A DNA stretch of 64,000 nt. Source: an uncultured Collinsella sp. (lineage in GTDB: Bacteria > Actinomycetota > Coriobacteriia > Coriobacteriales > Coriobacteriaceae). Positions 1-9,301 of the stretch are shown piece after piece. Made by a program: the position numbers and the translations under genes. The stretch is from the NCBI GenBank assembly GCA_902493375.1, contig CABUPH010000006.1:62001-126000 (forward strand), written 5' to 3'. A model generated the notes under the pieces. It ran no database searches and was not told the DNA's origin. It was given only the letters and a program-made list of their open reading frames with translations. Each line of letters starts with the position of its first letter. Position 1 is the first letter of the stretch.

Positions 1-672
1 ATCCTTGGCAAAGCCGCGCACGGTATCGAGCGAGACCTCGTACGGGTCGCGACCGATGTTCTTGCGCTTGGCCAGGATGCTGTTGGGCACCGTAATGATC
101 TGGCAACCGCAGGCCTCGGCCTGGTAAATGTTGATGAGCTCGCGCGTGGACGCCCACAGGACCTCACAGTTGGGCTTGGCGGCAGCCTTCTTGACCGACT
201 CCGTCATAAACGGAATGGGATCGACGCCGGTGTCGGCGATGCGGCCGGCAAAGAGCGAGATGATGGACGGCGTCTCGGCGTCAACAACCTCGATCATCTC
301 GTCAACCTGCTCGGGAGTAAAAATGGTAGTGACGTTGACCTTGATGCCGTCGGCGGAAAGCTTGCGCACCAGCTCGGCGGTGGACTCGCCCTTGGTGGTC
401 ACGCACGGAATCTTGACGTAGACGTTCTCGGCCCAGGTGGCGATCTCGCGGGCCTCGACCTCCATGGTCTCGACGTCGTCGGCAAAGACCTCAAACGACA
501 CGGACACATCGGTGATGTGGGCCAGGACCTCCTTGGCAAACGCGCGGTAATCCGTCACGCCGCCCTTCTTCATAAGGGACGGGTTGGTCGTGAAACCCTG
601 AACGTTGCCGTTCTCGTACATGTCGAGCATGCCCTCGAGGTTTGCACCGTCAGCGAACACCTTGATTGCCAT
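1..672 (-). CDS. Transaldolase-family protein, 3' end cut by window edge
   Basis: A member of the small transaldolase / fructose-6-phosphate aldolase family, which makes or breaks C-C bonds in sugar phosphates through a Schiff-base lysine. The frame reads 224 codons from an ATG at 670-672 to the window edge with no stop. Since family members are about 215-240 aa, only a few C-terminal residues should be missing. Visible family marks are TTNPSL near the N-terminus, VYVKIPCVTTKG containing the expected Schiff-base Lys, VNVTTIFTPEQ, and SLFAGRIADTGVDP. It differs clearly from the second transaldolase at 44415-45098, so the two are not recent duplicates. The family is clear; the substrate (fructose-6-P, sedoheptulose-7-P or another) is not. 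Confidence 0.88.
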   Translation of the reverse strand, partial: MAIKVFADGANLEGMLDMYENGNVQGFTTNPSLMKKGGVTDYRAFAKEVLAHITDVSVSFEVFADDVETMEVEAREIATWAENVYVKIPCVTTKGESTAELVRKLSADGIKVNVTTIFTPEQVDEMIEVVDAETPSIISLFAGRIADTGVDPIPFMTESVKKAAAKPNCEVLWASTRELINIYQAEACGCQIITVPNSILAKRKNIGRDPYEVSLDTVRGFAKD

Positions 673-865
673 CTGCCTGATTCCTTTCGTTAGCATACGG
701 CCGATAAACTGCTAAACACTTTACCTACGTTTATCAAGGCGTGAACTGCGGTTTTTTATCTTCTCGGCGAACGGTATAAACACCTCAGTGTTTGGATTGA
801 TAAATCGATTGAGCATGCAAAAGCAAAGAGTCGCAGTTTGAGCAAACGTCAGAACGCGGGATTCA
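673..865. promoter_or_regulatory. Intergenic region with TAAACAC repeats and a small palindrome
   Basis: This spacer lies upstream of the transaldolase-like gene, with the HAD gene ending at its other side. It holds TAAACAC twice (about 713-719 and 777-783), and the second copy is part of the palindrome AAACACCTCAGTGTTT (778-793). The placement suits an operator for the transaldolase-like gene, but no regulator is adjacent. Assignment as regulatory DNA is an inference. Confidence 0.35.
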
Positions 866-1693
866 TTAGATGAGGCCGAAATGCTGCATCGCTGTGACGG
901 TGCCGTCGTGTGCGACATCGTCGGTCACGTAGTCGGCGACCGCCTTGACCTCGGGCATGGCGTTGCCCATGGCCACGGCCGTCTCGACAGCGGCGAGCAT
1001 ACCCAGATCGTTGCCGGAATCACCAAAGCCAAAGGTGCGCGCGTTGCCGGTGCGACCCAGGTATTCCAGCGCTCGCGCCACGCCCACGCCCTTGTCGATG
1101 CCCTTGGGGCTCAGCTCGCGATTCTGACCACCGGTGTTGCACAGCTCAAACTCGCGATCGATAAAGCCATCATCGTTGGCTACGCGAGCCAGGTCGCTCG
1201 CGACGATGCCTACCTTGCCCACGCGCAGACGGCCGTCGACGCGCATTTCCTCGGTGCTGTGCACCACAGAAGTGCCGATCAGAGACGACTGCTCAACACC
1301 CGCGGATTCCAGGGCAAAAGTAGCAACGTTGGTCTCGAAAAAGGCCTCAATCCCTGCCGCGGCCATACGGCGCGCGAGCTCCGCGATAACGTCCTCGCCA
1401 AAGCAGTCCTCGTGCACCACGCGGCCCTCGACCTCGAGCGTCGCTCCCGCCATGGCAACGACACCCGCCGGGTTCAGCGCGCGCAGGCCATCGGCAATCA
1501 GCCACAAGGGACGACCCGTGCAGATAAATGCATGGTGTCCCGCGTCGCGCAGACGATGAAACGCCTCGACGACCGCCTGCGAGGGGTGAACCGCCGAAAA
1601 GTCCTTGTCGGTCATGTTGTCGGGATCGAACGACGTCAGCGTGCCGTCCACGTCAAAAAAGAGCACGGCGGAATCGGGGCACGCATCAATCAT
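866..1693 (-). CDS. Cof-type HAD-superfamily hydrolase
   Basis: A 275-aa haloacid-dehalogenase-type phosphatase of the Cof / sucrose-phosphatase-like group (type IIB cap), which usually dephosphorylates sugar phosphates or similar metabolites in the cytosol. Motif I is FFDVDGTLT near residue 13 with the nucleophilic Asp; motif II is ICTGRP; motif III is the conserved lysine in SPKGIDKG; motif IV is FGFGDSGNDLGML. The cap lies between motifs II and III. The ATG at 1691-1693 follows AAAGGA at good spacing. It is convergent with nothing and divergent from rlmKL, with 75 bp between them. Substrate cannot be read from the sequence. Confidence 0.9.
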   Translation of the reverse strand: MIDACPDSAVLFFDVDGTLTSFDPDNMTDKDFSAVHPSQAVVEAFHRLRDAGHHAFICTGRPLWLIADGLRALNPAGVVAMAGATLEVEGRVVHEDCFGEDVIAELARRMAAAGIEAFFETNVATFALESAGVEQSSLIGTSVVHSTEEMRVDGRLRVGKVGIVASDLARVANDDGFIDREFELCNTGGQNRELSPKGIDKGVGVARALEYLGRTGNARTFGFGDSGNDLGMLAAVETAVAMGNAMPEVKAVADYVTDDVAHDGTVTAMQHFGLI

Positions 1694-1768
1694 ATGGGTT
1701 CCTTTCGGGGGCGAGAGTAAACGAAGTATCCATCATATAATGGAGCGACGCAACCAGAGAGGTCACCC

Positions 1769-4336
1769 ATGGAATTTTACGCAAGCTGCCCCGAGGGCTT
1801 TGAGTCCGCACTCGCCGATGAGCTTAAACGCCTCGGGCTTTCGCATGTTCGCCGGCTGAAGGGCCGCGCTACATTTGAGGGCGAGCTCGAAGAAGGCTAC
1901 CGCGCCTGTCTGTGGTCGCGCCTGGCGAGCCGTGTGTTCGTGGTACTCGGGCGCTTTGAGGCGCAGGATGCCGATGAACTGTACGATAGCGTTTACGACA
2001 TCGCCTGGGAGACCATCATCCGCCCCGGCGCCACCATCGCCATCACCGCCCGCGGCGTGACCGAGCAGCTGCGCAACACGCGCTTCTCGGCCCTGCGCGC
2101 CAAAGACGCGCTGTGCGACCGTCTGGCCGAGACCACGGGCCGTCGCGCCGACGTCGATGCCGCCGACCCCGATGTTCACCTGTTGCTTTCGCTGCGTCAG
2201 CGCCGCGCGAGCATCAGCCTGGACCTTTCGGGCGACCCGCTGTTCAAGCGTCTGCCGCCCGCTGCGACTCGTGCCGGCGAGGGCGCACACGTGTTGCGCC
2301 CCGACTACGCCGCCCTGGTGCTGGCGCAGGTCGGCTGGACCGCACTATGCGAGCGCGAGCTGACGGCCGACGATTACGAAAACGAAGCCCTTCCCACGCT
2401 GATCGATGCCTCGTGCGCCGGCGGCGGTCTGCTGCTGGAGGCCGTGAACATTCTGACCGACCGCGCCCCGGGCGCCGCACGCGAGCGCTGGGGCTTTGAG
2501 GGCTGGCAGCTGCACGACGCTGTCCTGTGGGAGCAGCTGCTTGCCGAGGCGCACGAGCGCGAGGCGGCAGCGCGCGAGCGCCAGGCGCGCATCGTGGCCG
2601 TAGACATCGACCCCGCCGCCCGCAAGACTGCCGAGCGCATGGTCAAGTGCGCCGGCTACAAGCGTTTTGTCGACTTTTGTGCCGCCAAGCCCGCCACCGT
2701 GCTGGACCATGCGGGCGCCGTCGCCGGTGCCGCCCTGGTCGCGGACACGACCGAGACCCCGCTTTCGCTCATGCACGATGCCATGACGCTCATCGGCGAG
2801 CTGCGCCGCGCCCCCGAGCTCGCTTCGGCGCCGGTCGCCGCTCTCACCCGCGACGGCTTGCTGGCCCGCGCGCTCCACGCCGAGCCCGAGCGCTCGATCG
2901 CCGTCATACCCAATAACGAGGAGGCGGCTCTTGAGGTTTGGCCCTCACTCGACCACGCCGCTGCAGCGTTTGAGGCTGCGACCAGCGCGGATGCCGAGGC
3001 CGAGGTTGCGGATGCCAACGAAGCCAACGACGAAGCCGCCGCTTCCTCCATGCCCGAACCTGCCGCCACGCTCGACTTGGGCGACGGCAAGCCGCTGCCC
3101 GTGCTCATCCCGGAGTCCGAGCAGTTCGCCAACCGCCTGCGCAAGAATGCCCGTCTGCGCCGCAAGTGGGCCAAGCGCGAGGGCGTGAGCTGCTATCGCG
3201 TCTACGATGCCGACCTGCCCGACTACTCCGCTGCCATCGACCTGTACGAGGGTTGCCCGCAGACGCCGGGCCGCTGGCTCGTCATCGCCGAATACGCCGC
3301 GCCCAAGACCATCGACCCCGCGCTTGCCCAGGCCCGCATGCTCGACATCTTGGCCATCGCGCCGCGCATCCTTGATGTTCCGGCCGAGCATGTGCACGCC
3401 AAGGCCCGCATGCGTTCGCGCGGCGGCTCGCAGTACGGCAAGCAGGGCGCCGGCAAGGGCGGATCGGGCGAGCGCGCCAACATCGCGCGCCGGCGTCTGC
3501 CGCTCATCGAAGAAGGCGGCCTTACCTTTGCCGTCAACTTTGACGACTACCTGGATGTGGGCATCTTCCTGGATCACCGCGTCACCCGCAACCTGGTGCG
3601 CGAACACGCCAAACAGGCACGCCGCTTCCTCAATCTGTTCGCCTATACCGGCACCGCCACCTGCTATGCGGCCGACGGCGGCGTCGAGGAAACCGTGACA
3701 GTCGACCTTTCCAACACCTACCTGGACTGGGCCGAGCGCAATATGCGCCAGAACGGCTTTGTTGGTCCGCAGCATCATTTTGTGCGCGACGACGTGCTCG
3801 CCTGGATTCGCGACCAGCGCCAGACGCGCAACCGCTGGGACTTGATCTTTGTCGACCCGCCCACGTTCTCGAACTCGTCCAAGATGGGCCGCCGCACCTG
3901 GGATGTCCAGCGCGACCATGTTGAGCTTTTGGCCGGCGTATCTCGCCTGCTTGCACAGGGCGGACATGCCATCTTTAGCTGCAACCTGCGCGGCTTCCGC
4001 CCCGAAACGCGCAAGCTCGCGCGTGCGGGCGTCGTGCTGGAGGACATTACGGCACAGACCATCCCCGAGGACTTCGCGCGCAACCAGAAGGTGCACCACT
4101 GCTATATCGTGCGCCGCCTGCCCATCGAGGACGCCATGGCCGAAGTCGGCTTTAGCGCCGAGGAGATTGCCGAGCGAACCGAGGAGCTGCGCAACCCCGA
4201 GGCCCGCAAGCCCCGTGCAGCAGCGCCCGCGCACGCGCAGGCCGGAGACCGAGGGCCGCGCGGCGACGGCAAACCCTCCCCCGCCGGCAAGCCCAAAAAG
4301 AAGAAGTTCTACGCCAGCAAGCCCAAGGGCAAATAA
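1769..4336 (+). CDS. rlmKL: Fused 23S rRNA methyltransferase RlmKL (m7G2069 / m2G2445)
   Basis: A bifunctional rRNA methyltransferase of 855 aa; the E. coli protein has 702. The N-terminal part carries the THUMP domain (about residues 50-160) and the RlmL-type methyltransferase, with DASCAGGGLLLEA as the SAM-binding region near residue 213. The C-terminal RlmK half has NLFAYTGTATCYAADGG and the catalytic FVDPPTFSNSSKM. Two parts are unusual: an Ala/Glu/Asp-rich insertion at roughly residues 330-440 inside the RlmL domain, and a lysine-rich C-terminal tail. GAGAGG lies 7 nt before the ATG. The gene is monocistronic, with a divergent HAD gene upstream and a long hairpin directly after the stop. 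Confidence 0.93.
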   Translation: MEFYASCPEGFESALADELKRLGLSHVRRLKGRATFEGELEEGYRACLWSRLASRVFVVLGRFEAQDADELYDSVYDIAWETIIRPGATIAITARGVTEQLRNTRFSALRAKDALCDRLAETTGRRADVDAADPDVHLLLSLRQRRASISLDLSGDPLFKRLPPAATRAGEGAHVLRPDYAALVLAQVGWTALCERELTADDYENEALPTLIDASCAGGGLLLEAVNILTDRAPGAARERWGFEGWQLHDAVLWEQLLAEAHEREAAARERQARIVAVDIDPAARKTAERMVKCAGYKRFVDFCAAKPATVLDHAGAVAGAALVADTTETPLSLMHDAMTLIGELRRAPELASAPVAALTRDGLLARALHAEPERSIAVIPNNEEAALEVWPSLDHAAAAFEAATSADAEAEVADANEANDEAAASSMPEPAATLDLGDGKPLPVLIPESEQFANRLRKNARLRRKWAKREGVSCYRVYDADLPDYSAAIDLYEGCPQTPGRWLVIAEYAAPKTIDPALAQARMLDILAIAPRILDVPAEHVHAKARMRSRGGSQYGKQGAGKGGSGERANIARRRLPLIEEGGLTFAVNFDDYLDVGIFLDHRVTRNLVREHAKQARRFLNLFAYTGTATCYAADGGVEETVTVDLSNTYLDWAERNMRQNGFVGPQHHFVRDDVLAWIRDQRQTRNRWDLIFVDPPTFSNSSKMGRRTWDVQRDHVELLAGVSRLLAQGGHAIFSCNLRGFRPETRKLARAGVVLEDITAQTIPEDFARNQKVHHCYIVRRLPIEDAMAEVGFSAEEIAERTEELRNPEARKPRAAAPAHAQAGDRGPRGDGKPSPAGKPKKKKFYASKPKGK

Positions 4337-4340
4337 ACAA

Positions 4341-4407
4341 AGTTGCGGTGGAATACGGACTGTTTTGCCTGGAATTAGGCGAATTTAGACCGTATTTCAC
4401 CGCAACT
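4341..4407. repeat. AAGTTGCGGTG hairpin element, copy 1 (likely terminator)
   Basis: Two 18-nt arms, 4341-4358 and 4390-4407, pair with a single G-T wobble position and enclose a 31-nt loop. The outer part (AGTTGCGGTG) recurs at 19522-19590 and as one arm at 41961-41971, so this is a dispersed element. Here it lies between the converging ends of rlmKL and the response-regulator gene and could terminate both. Confidence 0.75.
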
Positions 4408-4431
4408 CATATTGGGATGGCGGATGCCGAC

Positions 4432-5145
4432 CTATCCCTGGATGACCAATCGGTAACCAATACCCACGTGCGTCTGGATATAGCGCGGATGCGCGGGGTC
4501 GGACTCGATCTTCTTACGCAACGTGCCCATAAAGACACGCAGGCTCGCCAGGTCGCTCTTGGTCGCCGTGCCCCAAATCTCGTGCAGGATAAACTGGTGC
4601 GTCAGTACCTTGTCGGCGTTATGCGCCAGCAGGCACAGGAGCTTATACTCGATCGGCGTCAGATGCAGTTCCTCGCCATCCATCGTGGCGATGCCGGCAT
4701 CAAAATCGATATGCAGCTCACCGGTATCGAACGAGCCCTCGGAGACAACGCCGCCCGTCTGCGCATACGAAAGGCGCCTGAGCGTCGTGCGAATGCGCGC
4801 GAGCAGTTCCTCGACCGAAAACGGCTTGGTCAGATAGTCGTCGGCACCGGCATCGAGCGCGCGGATTTTGTCCGCATCCTCGCTGCGCGCCGAGACCACG
4901 ATAATCGGCATGCCCGACCATGCGCGCACCGACTCCACCACCTTGACGCCGTCCATATCGGGCAGGCCCAGATCGAGCAGCACAATGCTCGGCGCCTGCG
5001 ATGAGGCGGCAGCGATGGCGGCATGGGCGGTCTCCACGGCCATATGACGCAAGCCGTGCGCCTCGAGCGCGGCAACGATAAGGTTGCGAACGGCGGGGTC
5101 GTCCTCAACGACCAAGATGAGCGGTTTTACGGCAGAGTTCGGCAC
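4432..5145 (-). CDS. KdpE-like OmpR-family response regulator
   Basis: A 237-aa two-component response regulator with a receiver domain (ILVVEDDPAVRN, phospho-acceptor Asp in LLDLGLPDMDG, Lys in LTKPF) and a C-terminal OmpR-type winged helix (residues about 135-235). It is most like KdpE. The start is taken as the GTG at 5143-5145, because AAGGAG lies 7 nt upstream, inside the last codons of the kinase gene. The frame continues upstream to 5226, but that part overlaps the kinase. Kinase stop and this start are 4 nt apart, so the pair is translationally linked. Location downstream of kup suggests control of potassium uptake. Confidence 0.88.
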   Translation of the reverse strand: MPNSAVKPLILVVEDDPAVRNLIVAALEAHGLRHMAVETAHAAIAAASSQAPSIVLLDLGLPDMDGVKVVESVRAWSGMPIIVVSARSEDADKIRALDAGADDYLTKPFSVEELLARIRTTLRRLSYAQTGGVVSEGSFDTGELHIDFDAGIATMDGEELHLTPIEYKLLCLLAHNADKVLTHQFILHEIWGTATKSDLASLRVFMGTLRKKIESDPAHPRYIQTHVGIGYRLVIQG

Positions 5146-5149
5146 GACG

Positions 5150-6775
5150 CTACTCCTTATCAAACGAAACATCGGCGACGGGAAGCTCAATCGTAAAGAC
5201 CGAGCCGTGCGGGTCCGCCGCGGCAACCTCTATGCTACCGCCATGCGCCAGCGCAATGGACCGGCAGAGCGAAAGCCCCAGGCCCACACTACGGTGGCTG
5301 TCGGCCAGGCCATGGTTGGCGGTATAGAACGACTCAAAGATGCGCTCGCGATCCTCGGGTGCGATGCCCGGACCATCATCGGCCACCGAGCACGCCACGC
5401 GTCCATCGTCGACGCTAATCGAAATCATGATATGCGAGCCTGCGGGCGTATAGGTGATGGCGTTGTTCACCAGATTGACCACCAGCTGCACCATCAGGCG
5501 CGCATCGACGTTGACGAGCGCCGGCTCATCGCACGCCACCACCTTAAGGTCGTGCTCGCGCACGGCAGGGTTCACGTGGCGCAGCGCCTCCTCGACGATA
5601 TCGTCCATGAGCTCGAGTGTGGTCGACAGGCGCATACCGCCACCCTCGAGCTTGGTGATGGCGAGCAGGTTCTCGACGGTGGCGTTGAGCCATTGCGCAT
5701 CCGAGCGAATGGACAGGAGCAGGCCGCGGCGCGTCTGGGCATCGAGCACGGCGGTGCCGGTCGAGCCCTGGTCGAGCAGGACATCGGCATTGCCCGAAAT
5801 ACTGGTGAGCGGCGTACGCAGATCGTGCGAGATGGAGCGCAGCAGGTTGGCGCGCAGCTGTTCGTTTTTGGCAAGCACCGCCGCCTCCTCGCGGGCCTCC
5901 ATGGCGCGGGCGCGATCGAGTGCCAGCTCGCCTTCGCTCACGATGGCATCGGCAAGTGTTCGCTCCTCGTGCGTCAGCACGTCGGGCTCGGCAACAATAG
6001 CCAGCACGCCCACCACCGAGGCGGGGTCGCCCGAGCGCGCGAAGCCGTCGCCTGTGCGAACCGTCAGGTAGATGCCATAAAACGCCGAGCCGCCAAACGT
6101 GGCGTCGAGCGGCGTTCCCACATAGGCGGACGCCGAGAGCCGCGGCGGCATCTGCGGCGCCAGTTCGTGCACCGGTGCGGCATCGCCCACGGCCGTGTAT
6201 GTCGCACGCGGCAGCAGGTCATCGCCCTCGGCATCGGCGCTGTACCACACGACCGGACAGCCCGAAAGACGCGCCAGCTGCGTTGCCATGGCGTGAACGA
6301 TCTGCTGCTCGTCGGCGCAGCGCTGCAGCATGCGGTTGGTCTCGAGCACCATATGCGTGCGACGGTCGCTGGCGGCAGCCTGCGCCAAGGCCCGGCGCAG
6401 GGCCAACGCAATCGAGCTCGACACGAGCGAGACCACAAACATAATGAAAAACATGCCGGGATAGCCGCGGTCGATAAGCGACAGCGAGTAGCGCGGGTCG
6501 ACAAACAAGAAGTTGTAGAGCGCCACGGCGGCAGCCGAGCTCAGCAAGCAATACAGGCGACTCCAGGTAAAGAATGCGCACAGCTGAACGGCGAACACAT
6601 AGACGATCATGATGCTCGGCGCGAGACCCGGATGGTCGAGCAGCGCGCCCACAATCGTCGCCGCGACCAGCAGCCCCACCGATACGCAGGCGTCATACAG
6701 AGGAGTGCGGCGCGTCAGCGTTGTGCGCCGCCACCAAAAGCTATCGGCAATATCGCCGTCCGTACGGACGTCCAT
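5150..6775 (-). CDS. KdpD-like sensor histidine kinase lacking the KdpD/Usp N-terminus
   Basis: A membrane histidine kinase of 541 aa. About 30 residues precede a DUF4118-type block of four membrane segments (roughly residues 30-125), as found in KdpD, followed by a GAF-like region (about 145-290), HisKA with phospho-acceptor His in SISHDLRTPLTS near residue 317, and HATPase motifs (NLVNNAITYT, DDGPGI, GLGLSLCRSI). E. coli KdpD has about 890 aa; its N-terminal KdpD ATP-binding and universal-stress domains are absent here. It precedes the response regulator by 4 nt and follows kup and a small membrane peptide. No kdpFABC genes are present, so the target is probably not a Kdp ATPase. Ribosome-site support for the ATG is weak. 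Confidence 0.88.
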   Translation of the reverse strand: MDVRTDGDIADSFWWRRTTLTRRTPLYDACVSVGLLVAATIVGALLDHPGLAPSIMIVYVFAVQLCAFFTWSRLYCLLSSAAAVALYNFLFVDPRYSLSLIDRGYPGMFFIMFVVSLVSSSIALALRRALAQAAASDRRTHMVLETNRMLQRCADEQQIVHAMATQLARLSGCPVVWYSADAEGDDLLPRATYTAVGDAAPVHELAPQMPPRLSASAYVGTPLDATFGGSAFYGIYLTVRTGDGFARSGDPASVVGVLAIVAEPDVLTHEERTLADAIVSEGELALDRARAMEAREEAAVLAKNEQLRANLLRSISHDLRTPLTSISGNADVLLDQGSTGTAVLDAQTRRGLLLSIRSDAQWLNATVENLLAITKLEGGGMRLSTTLELMDDIVEEALRHVNPAVREHDLKVVACDEPALVNVDARLMVQLVVNLVNNAITYTPAGSHIMISISVDDGRVACSVADDGPGIAPEDRERIFESFYTANHGLADSHRSVGLGLSLCRSIALAHGGSIEVAAADPHGSVFTIELPVADVSFDKE

Positions 6776-6804
6776 CAGTGCCCCGCCCCTCTCTCAAAAA
6801 CAAA

Positions 6805-6840
6805 AACCACCACAAAGGGACAGGCACCTTTGTGGTGGTT
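6805..6840. repeat. GGGACAG-core hairpin, CCACCACAAAGG type, copy 1
   Basis: Perfect 14-nt arms (AACCACCACAAAGG and its complement) flank the loop GACAGGCA; part of one arm repeats again just after (6843-6855). A related copy lies at 38254-38288. It sits between the 64-aa gene and the kinase gene and could lower read-through from kup into the two-component genes. Confidence 0.75.
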
Positions 6841-6886
6841 TCCCTTGTGGTGGTTCCAAGTGTAAAGCCTTTGCAGCCTGCGGTCG

Positions 6887-7081
6887 CTAGACAAACAGCA
6901 CGTGCGCGAGCAGGGCACACACGCACACCGCTCCAAATACCAGCGCCACGATCGAGATCACGCGGTCGGCCATGTCCATGTTGGCACGATTCGTCAAAAA
7001 CCGATCTTCGGCGGCGTCGGCGCGTGCCTCACGTACCAGCTCGGCAACCACCTCGCGGCCATCAAGCATCTTTGCATCCAT
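6887..7081 (-). CDS. Small single-pass membrane protein between kup and the KdpD-like kinase
   Basis: A 64-aa protein with a charged N-terminal half (LVREARADAAEDR) and one hydrophobic C-terminal segment (VISIVALVFGAVCVCALLAH). The ATG at 7079-7081 was chosen because GGGGAGG lies 5 nt upstream; an ATG at 7109-7111 would add 10 residues but has a poor ribosome site. It starts 61 bp after the kup stop on the same strand. No family was recognised. The position suggests a small partner or modulator of Kup or of the kinase, which is only an inference from context. Confidence 0.6.
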   Translation of the reverse strand: MDAKMLDGREVVAELVREARADAAEDRFLTNRANMDMADRVISIVALVFGAVCVCALLAHVLFV

Positions 7082-7142
7082 GTTTGCCTCCCCGGCCTCA
7101 ATCTTGTCCATCGAAAACCAACTCCGTGCAACCTGTCGACGT

Positions 7143-9170
7143 CTACGGCCGCTCGTTGGGGGCCAGGCGCTGCATCTTGTTCACGGCCTTGAACTTGGTG
7201 AACAGCGGCACGTACTCAAAGCTCACGTTGGAGTTCTCCAGGCCGTACCAGCGTGCAGGCGTGCCGGCGGCGCGGCGGATGATGTACTTGAGCGTGATGG
7301 CCGTACGCTCGCTCGGCTCCACATCGCTTTCGGGCGCCAGAAGCTTACGGATCAGGACGAACTTGAACGTACCGATGTTGCCCGGATCTTTGTAGACCGA
7401 GTAGTCATGCGTCTGCGCAGGCAGTTCGCCGGTGGCAGCCAGGTCCTGAACGACCTGACGCAGGTAGGCATTGACGCGCTGGTTGATCTTGTAGCCCAGG
7501 TACAGATGCACGCGGAACACGTAGTCGGTGCCGAACGTCTCGACCGAATAGGCAAAGGTGTGCGGTTCGTCCATGGTCTCGACATTCACAAACCACCAGG
7601 CGCGAGCGCGCTTGGGATGCTTGTCCAAGATCGAGTAGACGATATCACGGTCGATGTAGTCGGTATGGGTGTCCTTGGTCAGGTACACGATGTTGTCGCT
7701 CAGGCGCTCGTAGCGATCGTCATCGCGCAGGCGCTTGAGCTGCGGCAGATAGCTGCGCAGCGGCAGCAGCGTAAACTGGCGCTGCTCGACCGCCGTGCCG
7801 TTGTACCAGCACACCATAATGCCCATGATGAGTGCAGCCATGAGGATGGTGAAGTAGCCGCCGTGGAAGAACTTGGTGAGCGAGCTCACGAAGAAGAAGC
7901 CTTCGAGCAAAAGGAAGAAGGCCGCGAAGATCCACGGAGCAACCTTGAGCTTGCGCTCCTCGTGCAGGTAGAAGAAGAGCAGCAGCGTGGTGCACATCAT
8001 AGTCAGCGTAATGGCAAGGCCGTAGGCGGCTTCCATATGCGCCGAGTTCTGGAACAGCAGCACCACGATGACGCAGCCGACAAGCATGACGTTGTTGACC
8101 ATGGGGATGTAGAGCTGGCCCTTGGTCTCGGCAGGGTAGAAGACCTGCATGTGCGGCATGAGGTCCAGACGGCTGGCCTCGGACACCAGCGAAAACGCGC
8201 CGGTGATGAGCGCCTGCGAGGCAATGATGGCCGCGACGGTGGAAAGGCCGACGGCAAAGGGACGCAGACCCGGGGCGAGCATCTGGTAGAACGGGTTGAG
8301 GTCGGCAATGCCCATGAGCTCGGGGTTGGCAGCGTTGTTCATAAGCCAAGCGCCCTGGCCCATATAGGAAAGCAGCAGGCAGCACTTAACGAACGGCCAG
8401 GTGGCGTAGATGTTGCCGCGGCCGACGTGGCCCATGTCGGAGTAGAGCGCCTCGGCACCGGTGGTGGCGAGGAAGCAGCTGCCCAGAATCATGATGCCCG
8501 CGTGGTTGTTGGGGCTCAACAAAAAGGCGATGCCGCGGAGCGGGTTGAGGCACAGCAGCACGGCGGGGTGCTGTAAGACAAAGAACAGACCCGTGCCGCC
8601 CAGGAATAGGAACCACAGCGTCATGATGGGGCCAAAGGCGTGACCGATCTTGGCCGTACCGATGCGCTGTACCAAGAAGAGCACGATGATGATGGCGAGC
8701 GTGATGGCGACGACGCGGCCCTGGTCATCGCCCAGCACGGCATGGACCGCCGGGATGGTGCGCAGGCCCTCGATGGCCGTGGTAACGGTAACGGCCGGCG
8801 TCAGGATGCCGTCGGCGAGCAGCGCGGCGCCACCCAGCATGGCGGGGATGATAAGCCACTTGCCGCAGCGCTTGACCAGGCTGTACAGGGCAAAGATGCC
8901 GCCCTCACCATGGTTATCGGCGCGCAGCGAGATGAGCACATACTTGATGGTGGTCAGCAGCGTGACCGTCCACACGACAAGGGAGAGCGCGCCGAGCACG
9001 AACTCCTCCGTGACGCTTCCGATGCCGCCGTTGCCGGCAACGAGCGCCTTGGTTACATACATAGGGCTGGTGCCGATATCGCCGTACACCACGCCCAGCG
9101 TGACGAGCATCGCCGAGATGCTCACAGGAATCGCAGCGTGCGAAGCTGCCTCCTTGGCCTTTTGTTCCAT
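7143..9170 (-). CDS. kup: KUP-family potassium transporter
   Basis: A 675-aa potassium uptake permease of the KUP/HAK/KT family, probably a K+/H+ symporter in the cytoplasmic membrane. The N-terminal signature VVYGDIGTSPMYV is intact, about 12 membrane segments fill residues 15-450, and the usual hydrophilic C-terminal domain follows. The frame opens at a TTG (9186-9188), but GGAGG lies 10 nt before the ATG at 9168-9170, which is taken as the start. It heads a same-strand series with the 64-aa gene and the KdpD/KdpE-like pair, which suggests that the two-component system senses potassium or osmotic state to regulate this transporter. Confidence 0.95.
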   Translation of the reverse strand: MEQKAKEAASHAAIPVSISAMLVTLGVVYGDIGTSPMYVTKALVAGNGGIGSVTEEFVLGALSLVVWTVTLLTTIKYVLISLRADNHGEGGIFALYSLVKRCGKWLIIPAMLGGAALLADGILTPAVTVTTAIEGLRTIPAVHAVLGDDQGRVVAITLAIIIVLFLVQRIGTAKIGHAFGPIMTLWFLFLGGTGLFFVLQHPAVLLCLNPLRGIAFLLSPNNHAGIMILGSCFLATTGAEALYSDMGHVGRGNIYATWPFVKCCLLLSYMGQGAWLMNNAANPELMGIADLNPFYQMLAPGLRPFAVGLSTVAAIIASQALITGAFSLVSEASRLDLMPHMQVFYPAETKGQLYIPMVNNVMLVGCVIVVLLFQNSAHMEAAYGLAITLTMMCTTLLLFFYLHEERKLKVAPWIFAAFFLLLEGFFFVSSLTKFFHGGYFTILMAALIMGIMVCWYNGTAVEQRQFTLLPLRSYLPQLKRLRDDDRYERLSDNIVYLTKDTHTDYIDRDIVYSILDKHPKRARAWWFVNVETMDEPHTFAYSVETFGTDYVFRVHLYLGYKINQRVNAYLRQVVQDLAATGELPAQTHDYSVYKDPGNIGTFKFVLIRKLLAPESDVEPSERTAITLKYIIRRAAGTPARWYGLENSNVSFEYVPLFTKFKAVNKMQRLAPNERP

Positions 9171-9301
9171 AAGCCGGTTTCCTCCCAACTTTAATGTTCG
9201 AAGGGATTATAGGTAATCGACCTGCGCTTGCACGGCACCGTTTTCCCAGCTAGATAAACATTTATACGGCCTTTAGGCCACTACGGCGATATGGAATGCG
9301 A

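Noticed and set aside
721..918. 65-aa minus-strand open frame before the HAD gene end
   Set aside because: Low-quality frame overlapping the HAD 3' end in another register; no ribosome site.
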